Below are positions 12,825 through 23,510 of a DNA stretch of 64,000 nucleotides, one piece after another; within the stretch, counting starts at the first letter, position 1; each line of letters begins with the position of its first letter. Origin of the DNA: Morchella semilibera (taxonomy: Eukaryota > Ascomycota > Pezizomycetes > Pezizales > Morchellaceae); the NCBI GenBank assembly GCA_009192285.1, contig WBVU01000009.1, forward strand, positions 806,001-870,000, in the 5' to 3' direction. The position numbers and the translations under genes are program-made. The notes below the pieces were generated by a model. The model saw only the letters and a list, made by a program, of their open reading frames with translations. It was not told the DNA's origin and did no database searches.

Positions 12825-15800
12825 ACACGCACAGATCGATATGTCTTCATCGGGATCGTTATCTTCAGGCTCATCATCAATAATACAACAACAGCATCAG
12901 AGATCTCGTCGTGAACCCCGTATCGCCCCTTACTCATCTGTTGGGCAGTTCTCTTTTGCTCCCACAACCCAGACTACAGTAGTTACTACAACAACGACTA
13001 CTACTATGTCATTTCCCCAACTGGTTATGAAACCACCGCGAAATCTTAATGAACTTGACCCGAAGGAATTCCCTTTGGCCGCTACACCCACACCTTCAAA
13101 CCTTAGACGGTTGTGTTTTGACTTGAATGGGAAGAGAACTCACTTTAGAGAGACTGATGACCCCGAGCAGTCTGTTAGAGAGGTAGGATTACAATCAACT
13201 TCGGGTGGATCCAAGAATTTTTATTGACTGTAGACGAACGCTAGCTCGATCAACTCGTATACAACCTTATTAAAAACAACGGCGTGATCAGGAAAGTGTC
13301 CCGGGGAGAAGAACATGTTGATGAATCCAACTCTTTGACGAGTCCACCCACATCAGCTACTCTTCCATTTACCAGGAAAAGGCCTGCTTCCCCGGTGTCA
13401 ATATCAGAGGCTGCTGAACGCGTAGCTACTTTGCAGAAAAGTAATAAACGTCGCCAAACCGGAAAGCCGCGCATAGGGGCCACAAGTCCAAAAGTGAGCA
13501 CACCATCACCTAGGAAACACCTACGTTCTAGTCGAAATGCTACCCCGGCGACCCCCACTCGTCCCGAGAACCAGCCCCCCACCGCAACATTTGCCCCAAG
13601 GCCATTCCGGCCCGTTCACCAACAACTTAGTCAACTTCAAAATGCTCAGTCTGTAACGTCAGTCCAGTCTCATCAGCAAGAGACACCACTAACCTTATCC
13701 CCTCGACTCGGGACTAAGCCCATAGACCTGGATAACGAGGATGCTGTCATGAATGCCGCAACCCCAACCCCTGGAGAAGATGTTGATTTGGATGATGCGT
13801 CTGATGGAACCATTGTGGCTGCAACCCCCCCCGAGGTTGACACCGAGGCTAGGGCATCTAGTAACGATAGTGTGGCACAACCGCTTAGCCTACCAAGTCC
13901 TAGCCTAAGCCCAGTTACAGCAGCATTAACCCATGGCAACAGCTACTTTTCGGCGATGGATACAGATGACATCAACTCGCCGCTTGAATTACCGCCGAGT
14001 GAAGAGGACATGATGATGGACGAGTCAAACCAGTTGATATTGAGCCCGCGGAGGGAGCACATGCAACTGCAAACTCCCATGGAGCAATACACGCCTGGAC
14101 TGATGGAAATTCCAAAAATGCTTGATTCCTTTGATGCAATGCCGTCAGCTGTCAAGACTTACATAATGTACCAACTGCTTCGCCGGTGTTCAAAGAGCAC
14201 TCTCCAAACAGTTGCCGAGGTCGTTAACCCTGCACTTAAATGCGACTTCCTGACACTACTACCCCCCGAACTTTCTTTGAACGTCATCAAGTATCTTGAC
14301 GTCCAAAGTCTTTGCAATGCTGCTCAGGTGTCGAGGCGATGGAGGGTTATAGTGGACTCAGACGAGTGGACCTGGAAAAAACTGTTTGAAGATGATGGTT
14401 ACGTTTTAGCAGAAGGAGAGCTAGATCGTGCAGTGAGAGAGGGGTGGGGATATCAGGACCCTCAAGGTAACGACGACTGTGAAAGGGATATTAACGCAGG
14501 GCTCGTCCCAAGCCGATCAGGTCGTCACTCTAGCGGTGGTGCCCCGGCTTTTACAACGCCTCCGCCCAACGGAAAGAAAAAGAAGATCAATACCAGAGCT
14601 AACTCAAAAAGGCAACAAAAGAAACGGGAGGCTGTGGAGACCCTATGTAAAGAGGATTTCAACGAAGTTATATCTGAAATTATTTCAAATTCCGTGGGTC
14701 CAAATGCGGCAGCACAGGCGGCAGAGATGGCTGGATCAAAGGCTTCGGTTGGACTTCCTTCGCTGAGGAATTTACACCTTTTCAAGTCCATTTATCGGAG
14801 ACATCATATCATCCGCCGCAGCTGGATTCGGCCGCAAGTAAAACCAAGACATATCTCCTTCCGCGGTCACCAGCGTCATGTAGTCACTTGTCTACAGTTT
14901 GACACGGATAAGATTTTGACAGGCTCTGACGATACCAATATCAACGTGTATGATACCAACACGGGTGCGCTGCGTAACAAGCTTGAGGGCCATGAAGGTG
15001 GTGTTTGGGCCCTTCAATACGAAGGAAATACACTTGTATCTGGATCTACTGATAGGACTGTACGGGTATGGGATATCATCAAGGGAGAATGCACCCAGAT
15101 ATTCCATGGACACACTTCAACTGTTCGTTGCCTGCAAATCCTTATGCCGACCAAGATCGGAGTAAAGCCAGATGGCAAAGATCTGATCATGCCGAAAGTG
15201 CCTCTGATAATCACTGGATCCCGAGACTCAACTTTGCGAGTCTGGAAACTTCCAATGCAAGGCGATAAGACCTATCTACCATCAAGGGACGGGCAGGATG
15301 GCGATGCCTTTTTGAACCCAAACAATAACCCATACTTTGTCCGCACCCTCTCCGGTCATCAGCATTCCGTTCGTGCTATTTCCGCCTACGGAGACACTCT
15401 CGTGAGTGGCAGTTATGACTACTCCGTTAAAGTGTGGAAGATATCTACAGGAGAGACTGTTCACACCCTTCGAGGGCATTCTCAGAAAGTCTATAGCGTC
15501 GTATTAGATCACAAGCGCAACCGCTGTATCAGTGGAAGCATGGATAATCTAGTGAAAATCTGGTCACTTGATACTGGATCGCCCATTTATACGCTCGAAG
15601 GACACACCCAGCTCGTTGGTCTGTTGGATTTGAGTCACGATAGGCTTGTATCAGCTGCTGCGGACACAACATTAAGGATCTGGGATCCGGAAACTGGCCA
15701 GTGCAAACAGACACTTGCGGCCCACACTGGAGCCATCACCTGCTTTCAACATGACGGCCATAAAGTTATTTCTGGTTCTGACAAGACGGTAAAAATGTGG

Positions 15801-16159
15801 AATGTGCAAACGGGAGACTTCATCAGAGATCTTTTGACAGATCTGAGCGGAGTTTGGCAGGTCAAATTCAACGAACGAAGATGTGTTGCAGCTGTGCAAA
15901 GAGAGGATGTCACTTATATCGAGGTGAGCTCTTGTTAGAAGGGAAGTTTCTTGGAGATAGCAGGCTAAATCATGACAGGTACTGGATTTTGGTGCTGCTA
16001 GAGATGGGGTACCCGAAGAAAAGAGAGGACGCAGGATCGTCGTTGACATTCATGGTCAGGAAATTACTGATGGAAATGACACCATGGATGAAGGTAATTT
16101 TAACCCCCTTGGTTAATTTATGGTAATTAACTTAAGTAGGTGGTGATGATTTTGAATAA
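12721..16159 (+). CDS. cdc4: Cdc4/Fbw7/Pop1-type F-box WD40 protein, SCF substrate receptor
   Basis: Substrate-recognition subunit of an SCF ubiquitin ligase that directs phosphorylated cell-cycle regulators to the proteasome. Exons are 12721..13182, 13245..15923, 15979..16093 and 16140..16159, giving about 1091 residues. The N-terminus has a CAG-coded polyglutamine tract (12781-12825) and long Ser/Thr/Pro-rich disorder. A Cdc4-type dimerisation (D) segment lies near residues 446-485 (AVKTYIMYQLLRRCS). An F-box follows at about 488-530 (LLPPELSLNVIKYLD), then a WD40 propeller of about 690-1020 starting HISFRGHQRHVVTC. Exon 3 adds a conserved tail, LDFGAARDGVPEEKRGRR. The last 46-nt intron is optional on sequence alone: reading through gives a stop at 16114-16116. 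Sulfur-control SconB is the related alternative, but the D segment favours Cdc4. Confidence 0.93.
12781..12825. repeat. CAG/CAA repeat coding polyglutamine
   Basis: An uninterrupted run of CAG with a few CAA codons near the N-terminus of the Cdc4 homologue, a likely length-variable microsatellite. Confidence 0.95.
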
Positions 16160-19100
16160 ACCCACACCAATTGTTTCCGCGAGTCGATATGGCGTGTTTT
16201 CTTTTGGGTTTGTTTCACGGAAAGCTGAAAAAAGTTTTTATTTTTGAACAAAATTTCACGGCAAAAATAAGTGGACGCCGTCTGTGCAAGCAGCAATGTG
16301 TGTTGCTTGGTGTACAAAGGATCCTGGAGTTTTTAGTTTTTTTATGTTATTCCCTCTTACTTCTTCTGTATGGTTGTGATTTGCTTTATACGCCTGTTTT
16401 CGGGCCGTCTTCTATATCCTTTATTTTGCCATGTCTTTCTTTTCTTGAGCATTGTTACGGACTTTTGGGGACATTGGAGGGCAATTCGGTAGCATGGAAT
16501 TGGATCGTTGGAGATGTTTCACGGGGGTTTCTTCTCGCTTTATTCGTTATATCTTCGACCGTTGCTTCAGGGAAGGTTTCTCTTTCTGTTTTTCTGTTTT
16601 GTTTCCTATTCCTCTACTTTCCTTCTTTCGATTTTAAAGGTTGTAATTTTCCGCCTTTTTTGTTCAGATTCATTTTTTCTTTTACGAAATGGCTTCATCT
16701 TTGAAGACATGGCACGATACAGAGTAAGTTCCAACTTAATCTACGGATATTGGTTTCAGGCTTATTAGTGGTGAATTGCGAGTTGAAGCTTGGGACCGTT
16801 TTACACATGTAGCCAATGGTGGCGGTGATTGATATTTCTTTCTGGCAGTGCGTTCCGAAATTGGCTTACCGCGGGTCAATGTTTTCTTCATATCTGTCTT
16901 TCCCTATGTTCTATGTTGCCTTCTCATTGGTGTTTCTCTCAGGGCTCCATCGGGTGGAAGCAATAGTTTCCGTGGAGATTCATTGTATATTTGATGGTGT
17001 TTGAGATAGGCAAAGCGTTTCCACTTCATTGCGCATGCGGGGTTTTATGGGCCGTAAGGGGATGTGGAGTTTCGTCCTCCATTCTCACTTCCTTACGGGG
17101 TGGATTCTTTTTCTTTTATATCCCTTGATATCTTATGCAGCTTTCCGATTTTTTTTTATACCATTTAGCGGACTTTAGTTTCCGAGTGGACAGTTGGCTT
17201 TTGCCCTTCCAGTACTTTTCCCTCTTTTTCACTCTTTTTCTTCTTTCTTTTTTCTCCCCTGTCACTTCTCTCTTGTTGGGTTGGCGGATGGGTTTCTATG
17301 CGATAAGCTAAGGAATTGGAAATGGCCGGTTTTTATTGGGGTGTGGTACATACTAAGGGGAATACAATAGGATACTTAGGGGCTACTTATCACTAGCGAA
17401 TGGCTGGATGAGTCTTATGTGTTGATCTGTGCATGCGTTGGCGTTTTTTATTCCTTGATGGTCTGTATGTAATGTATGGAGATAGTGGGGGGGATGCAAG
17501 GCTGGCATCAGTGGCATGGCGCTATCTTTAGATGGGGTTGACTTATGAGGTGCTGTCCAGCAGCGCCCATGTGCGTTTGAGACAGGCGAGTGACAACGGA
17601 TGCTGCCGCAGTATGTGGTTTAGTTACGAGACACATACTTCATATACCTATGGTATTTTCTCGTCTGAAGCTGTTGCAGGAAAGAGTGAGGATATTAACA
17701 GTAACTGTTTCACCACTCTATTTCTTTTTCCAGTCCGGGGAAGATTTTTATGTGTCAATGATTTTTTCATGTTGTAGACGTTATCGATAGAAGTGCTTTT
17801 TCTAGCTTATGTATTTTCTCCTCTGCACCGGAACGTGTCCCGAGGTGGTACAAACCGCAGTCTTTCGCCTTCCTTACACACCAGTCATTTCCATAGGAAG
17901 CAGTAATGATTCTTTTGGCAGTTTTCTTGCCGAGGCGTGAAAGTGTTAATCCCTTAAAGGGGCCTTACCACGTGACTAAATATGTAGGATAAACCTTGTT
18001 CTGTAACGATATAATATTAACTGTGTTATTAAAACTTTATTTTCACGACATCTTAGTAACCGTCTAATTGTGGCGTTCCTATCCTAGCAGACATACTTGT
18101 GACTTCAGAATGAGACTGAAATTATTCGGCTTGAACTGCTGTTAACGTTTAGGCTTTTAACGCTCATCTATGAGTATCGAACTTAAGAACCCTTTGGTCA
18201 TTCCGATCGATCATTAATACTGTGAGTGCTTGTGAAGCTAGTAGCTATAGACTTAAAAAATTTTAAAGTCTATTTCTAAGTTAGTGCCGTATAGGGTGAG
18301 ATTACATAATTTAGAGGCTTCTGAAGCTGAAACGACTTTACTGCCGGTAAATACATACTACTTATATACGACTATCCGCTAATACGAAACTCTCGACAAT
18401 AAAATTGCTTTTAATACGTATGATTCAGACCGAGACAAAACCCCTCACCGCCGGTGAAGTCATGATATTGCGCGGTCTATTGAAGGCATCCAAACGGAAC
18501 CCGTTCTTCGTATCCCGAATCTTGATCTCGCCACAAGAGAGCCGCATGCAAACTCCCCAGGACCTTTTTTTAAGCTTCATGAAAGGTATAGCTTTAAATC
18601 TTCATAGCTTATTACTCGAGTGACGATGTGTGAAGGCTTCATGCAGCCCTGTTTTATTGCACATCAGTACTTATTATTATAGCCCGCTTTCAAATTTCAC
18701 TACTAGACTGGAAAATGACTATATGAAATTCTTTACTATTTTAAATCAAACTCTTACTCGATCAACATGAGAACATATGCAGGTCTACAAAATAGGGACC
18801 TAAGTTGAAGGAAACTTTTTGGTATAACCCCCCCATTAATTAGAGACGAAGCGATGAGCATGTAGAAGTATCTCCCAGATGTTTAGTGGTAATAGATTAT
18901 GGCCTGCAGCTTATTTGATTCTGGACCGGGAGCAAGTACCGCAAAAGTCTATTGGATAAGACCGGTCTGTTCTTACGGGTTCACGGCATACGCCACAGAA
19001 AAATGGTGTGGCTTACGCTGCGAACCTGTAAAAAGAGACTGGACTTTTGCGGTACGTAAAGCAATTATACATTGGCTCCCCGAGTAACCCCGTAGTTTTA

Positions 19101-19260
19101 TATGTTACACACGTGACATGGCGCTGCCCCAGTGTTTGAATCTAAAATCAGATAAGGATAAACAACGCACAACCACAACCATAGTCCATCGAGCTCTTCT
19201 CCGCTTTTGCTAGGCCCACCCTGACCCCATATTCCTTGAAGTTTGAAAAAAAAAAAAAAG
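16160..19260. other. Intergenic region, strongly T-rich on the plus strand in its first half
   Basis: No gene is supported. From about 16190 to 17800 the plus strand is markedly T-rich and A-poor, which opens long hydrophobic-looking frames (for example 16171-16704) without real protein features. From 17,940 on the composition is ordinary and AT-rich. A 121-bp inverted repeat lies at 18936-19056. The last 150 bases are the PTH2 promoter, ending in a run of 13 A just before its ATG. Confidence 0.5.
18936..19056. repeat. Inverted repeat, 14-bp perfect arms 121 bp end to end
   Basis: GTACCGCAAAAGTC at 18936 is matched by its reverse complement GACTTTTGCGGTAC ending at 19056. No clear target-site duplication is visible. 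It could be a small MITE remnant. Confidence 0.6.
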
Positions 19261-20150
19261 ATGCCTGCACTAAGCCCACCATTTACCACACTCCTCGCGG
19301 CGGTTCTTTGTGCGATTGCCGGTTACTATGTGGGGAAGACCTCCGGCCTCCGCAAGGCGGAAAGAATCCATCAACTAAATGAGAAGAACACGGCGGTGCT
19401 CGAGGACAACTTCGGCGCTAGTACGAATACCAAAGCTACTGATAAAAAGGGGAAGGGGAGGGCTAAGGAGGATGACGAGGATATGGAGTGGGAGTCAGAT
19501 GAGAATGGCGAAGAGGACGACGATCGCGATGGAGGGGTCAACATCAATAAGTTTGAGAATAGCCATGAAGCTTGCAAAATGGTAGGCCTCATATATATAT
19601 CTACTATTTAATGAATAACAAGCCGAGTTCTATATTTGGTCTCAGCATTAAGTGACTGACTTCTCTCGCCGCAAGTAGGTTTTGATAGTCCGTAAAGATC
19701 TTGGGATGACGAAGGTATATTATCTTTCCGTGGTGATACCTCGTACTATATTATGAAACCGACAAAAAGAAAATAGGGCAAAATCGCCGCCCAGTGTGGG
19801 CACGCAACTCTCATGTGCTACAAAGCGTCCCAAAAGCGTGCTCCGCATCTCGTGCGTGCCTGGGAAAATTATGGACAGGCGAAAATCGCGTTACAGGCCG
19901 AAGGCGAGGACGAACTCAACACATTACAAGCTCAGGCAATGAGCCTGGGTGTTGTAGCTAAAATTGTGCATGATGCGGGCCGGACACAGATCGCGGCTGG
20001 CAGTGCTACAGTGCTGGGCATTGGGCCTGGTAATATCTCTTTCTGGACGTGCTGGTGTTGAGTTGTAGAAATAACTATTTACTAATATTGATTGATATAG
20101 CTCCTGTATCCGTCGTGAACGAGATCTCGGGCCATCTCAAGCTCTTATAA
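19261..20150 (+). CDS. pth2: Peptidyl-tRNA hydrolase 2 (PTH2/Bit1 family)
   Basis: Hydrolyses peptidyl-tRNA released from stalled ribosomes. Exons are 19261..19581, 19679..19714 (a 36-nt exon), 19777..20029 and 20101..20150, giving 219 residues; all phases match. The N-terminus has a hydrophobic anchor (LLAAVLCAIAGYYVG), consistent with the outer-mitochondrial anchoring of Bit1 proteins, then an acidic linker. The catalytic domain starts CKMVLIVRKDLGMTKGKIAAQCGHA, with the family's Lys/Gln/His region. It continues through WENYGQAKI and VHDAGRTQIAAGSATVLGIGPAP to the C-terminal SGHLKLL. The third intron has a TACTAAT branch site. The gene converges with the complex I 51 kDa gene, with about 420 bp between their stops. 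Confidence 0.95.
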
Positions 20151-20569
20151 TGGGTACTTCACCGATAGTCACGACAAAAGGCGACTTGTGTAGTGGTGTG
20201 GTCAGAAGGAGGTGTTTTTGGCCATTCTTCCCTATGTTTTACAGAAAATGGAGTTTCGGGGTTTTACATCATAAGGTGCCGCAGACTAGGGGAGAGAAAT
20301 TAGAAGGGTGTTACTCCGAAATTACATAAAGACACCGGACTTCTTTTTTACTAGTGGGCTACAATCCCAGTGGATATTTGTGGTTGATTACTAGTATTTA
20401 TCTCAAATTCGGGCATATGGGATCCGGAATATATTGGAATATATTAAACTTGGATAGACCCAGAAATATAAAATGCAACGAAAAGATAATTCACTAGTAT
20501 CCATATAGCAGACTTTACCAATCCTATAATATGGCCATTCAAAAACAAAATGTACAAATAATAACTCAT
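20151..20569. other. Shared 3' region between convergent genes
   Basis: This holds the 3' ends of pth2 (+) and nuo51 (-). The text is AT-rich with a local duplication GGAATATATT x2 near 20430-20450. No gene is seen. Confidence 0.6.
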
Positions 20570-22329
20570 CTATTGTCCCGGCGCGATAAGTTTTCCTTTA
20601 AACCGAGCATCGTGTTCCCACCCACCTGCTAGAGCCGATCCGCCACTAGCCTGGGCATGACTTGCCATTCTAGCCTCCAACTCGGGTCTAAAGTGACGGA
20701 TGAGCCCTTGTAGTGGCCAAGCAAATGCTTCCCCCAAGGCGCAGATGGTGTGGCCCTCGACTTGCTTGGTGAGCTCTTGAAGCATATCAATCTCTCTCTC
20801 CCTTCCTTGGCCCTTTTCGAAACGCTCCATTATTTGGGCAGTCCACTTACTGCCCTCACGACAAGGAGTACACTGTCCACAGGACTCATGCTTGTAAAAC
20901 TTGGACAACCTATGAGCAGTTTGAGTTAGCCTCGTACCAGGGGCAATACAATTGAGTACCTAAGTACTTAGGGAAGTACCTTGAGATTGCTCGGACAACA
21001 TCCGTACTCTTATCCATAACAATAACAGCGGCAGTTCCTAAGCCACTCTGAGCATCCTTTAAGGCATCGAAATCCATAAGGACATCGTCACAAATTTTCT
21101 TAGTCAGAATAGGAGTCGAAGAGCCCCCTGGGATAACGGCAAGCAAGTTATCCCACCCGCCCTTGACGCCGCCACAGTGTTTCTCGATCAGTTCCCGAAG
21201 GGGGATCGACATTTCTTCCTCAACAGTGCAAGGGTTGTTGACGTGGCCAGAGATACAGAAAAGTTTGGTACCAGAGTTCCTCTCACGACCAAACTGGGCA
21301 AACCACGAACCACCTCTTCTACAAATTGTTGGGGCGACAGCGACAGTCTCAACATTTGCGACAGTAGACGGGCACCCAAAAAGACCAACAGCAGCTGGGA
21401 AAGGTGGCTTCAAACGGGGCTTTCCTGGCTTTCCTTCGAGTGACTCAATGAGCGAGGTTTCCTCACCACATACGTAGGCCTATATGGTACAGGATTAGCG
21501 TTATATTTGCGAGTAAGTCAAGTTTAAGCTCACCCCCATCCCCCTGTGAATGAATACATCAAAGTCATATCCAGATCCACAGGCATTCTTGCCGATAAGT
21601 CCATCAGCATAAGCCTCTTGAATAGCTCTCTGGAGTACAGTTGCCTCATGATAAAACTCTCCACGAATGTAGATATAAGCTGCAGTGGCGTTCATAGCTC
21701 GCCCAGCAACCAAACAACCCTCGACGAGCTTGTGAGGGTCTTTACGCATGATCTCACGATCTTTGCAGGTTCCAGGCTCGCCCTCATCCGCGTTGACAAC
21801 CAAGTAACGGGGAGTAGTTCCCTTATCCCATCCAGGTGGGTTCATGAAGGACTTGTTTAAGCATTAGTGAATTGAACAATTTATGCATATCAATGTCGTA
21901 GATTAGGCACATACCCATTTCATGCCGGAAGGGAACCCTGCCCCTCCACGTCCACGAAGGCCAGATGCTTTAATCTCAGAGATAATCTACCCCATACATA
22001 TCTAGCGTTAGCACTTTTATCCACTCATACTTGGTCAAATATCCAAGGGGAATATAAAATCATACCCAGTCGTGGCCCTTGAGCAGAATCTCTTTTGTCT
22101 TGTACCAATCACCATACTTTTTAGCAGTCTTCAGATCCGCTCCAAGCTGGCCGTATAGGTTTTGAAAGATTCTGTCCTGGTCTGACAATCCGCCAAACTT
22201 TGTCTTTTTCGGTGGCGGAGCATCGCCGGAGGTGGCCAACCCACGCTGTTGAATAGCTATAGAGGGGCGAGCCAGGCGCGATACCACTCCAACTACAGAA
22301 CTAGACGGGGTGTGCCGTGCTAGAAACAT
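20570..22329 (-). CDS. nuo51: NADH:ubiquinone oxidoreductase 51 kDa subunit (NDUFV1), mitochondrial complex I
   Basis: NADH- and FMN-binding subunit at the tip of complex I, carrying iron-sulfur cluster N3. Exons are 22329..22066, 21986..21915, 21851..21534, 21479..20980 and 20909..20570, giving 497 residues, the usual length. It has an N-terminal mitochondrial presequence ([13 protein letters not shown] ... RGLATSG). The glycine-rich NADH site [16 protein letters not shown] lies across exon 2, with [16 protein letters not shown] in exon 3. The cluster ligands [12 protein letters not shown] begin near residue 393, with a last Cys in [13 protein letters not shown]. That last motif is a slight variant of the common GDAAAWP. 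All introns are short GT/AG with matching phase. A second complex I subunit lies 12 kb away. Confidence 0.97.
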
Positions 22330-23510
22330 TATCGACGATGAATCTGGTGTTTATGTCAATTGAGCAAGCTTGGCTCTGCTACGAGCCGGGGGGGCGGGGG
22401 GGGCAAAGTGTTGTTTAAATAGCCCGGGTCCGGATGTCCGCTTTAGAGAACGGAGGGGTGAAATCGATGATGGTGGTCGTCGGGCGCCGTGGGGTCGACT
22501 CAGTTCTGGGCACCAGGATGGCTGAGGTAATCTACGTTTCGTAGCTCCTGATTGGGTGACAGCTCCCGCTCCCCCACTCAGTCTCCAGACATCACTCGCC
22601 GCGTCTGTGGCGACCGAGGAAGGGGTTCTGTGCGGATCATGGGAAGAACAGGGAAAAGTGTTAACAAATCGAGGCCCCTCCTAACAGAGTGCATCTTTCT
22701 CTCTTGGTTAGGACTGATTTCAGCGTAAGGTACTCCAGAATACTCTCACTCTTTTATCTTTTAAGTATCTATCAATACGTCTAATTGAATCTGAGTAAAA
22801 CCTCACAACCGCGATCATGGTCCCCCAAGTATACATGTATGTACTGTACACAACTCGCTGTATTCGTAAACTAATTAATTTAGAGCGTACTCTCAACCCA
22901 AATACCAGGCTTGTTCATAGTACCTGTACCCTCTCTGAGCGATCAAAAAAAAAAACGAATGATGCAAATTGTTAGTACATTGACAAAAAAAGACTATTCC
23001 TCCCACACGCTAGGTATAATTCTTAACCTGCATCCAATTGATTCCCAAGGAAGAAAATAGAAAGTACTTAAGTACATAAACGGAATGCGCCCTCACCATG
23101 AAAATACAAGATTACAGCATGCCTTTATACTGTAATAAGACAGGGGAGAAAGAAAAAACGATCCGAATTGGTAAGTTGGCACTGAAAGGTTAATCCTAAG
23201 GAAGACGGTAAGTATAAGGAGTCCTTCCTTAGAAAGTTCTTGCTCCCCAAAATTTGACATCAATATGAACTAAAGAAAGACAAATAAGACATTCCTTTCG
23301 CAGAGAAAAAGAGAAACCAGAAATAGCCACCCAACCCAACCCAACCCAACCCAACCCCGCCCCAAAGAGAAAAAAACCCTACCATCTAGCAATATACTAG
23401 TAACAGGAACGAAAAGATAATGGAAATCTCATAAGAGCATGGTTCTCGAATGGTATATATACCACCACCGTCTATTCACAAAAGAATTCGTAGGGTACCA
23501 TGCTCCCATA
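22330..23510. other. nuo51 promoter and SAPS 3' flank
   Basis: No gene is supported. This is the upstream region of nuo51 (G/C-rich run at about 22389-22402), then AT-rich text with a TACATGTA palindrome at 22832. A CCCAA pentamer array at about 23331-23357 follows, then the 3' flank of the SAPS gene. Confidence 0.6.
23331..23357. repeat. CCCAA pentanucleotide repeat
   Basis: Five tandem CCCAA units in the 3' flank of the SAPS gene. Confidence 0.9.

Noticed and set aside
16171-16704. 177-residue hydrophobic open frame downstream of cdc4
   Set aside because: It comes from T-rich sequence, with repeated Phe/Leu, no family motif, and overlapping equally long frames in the other phases.
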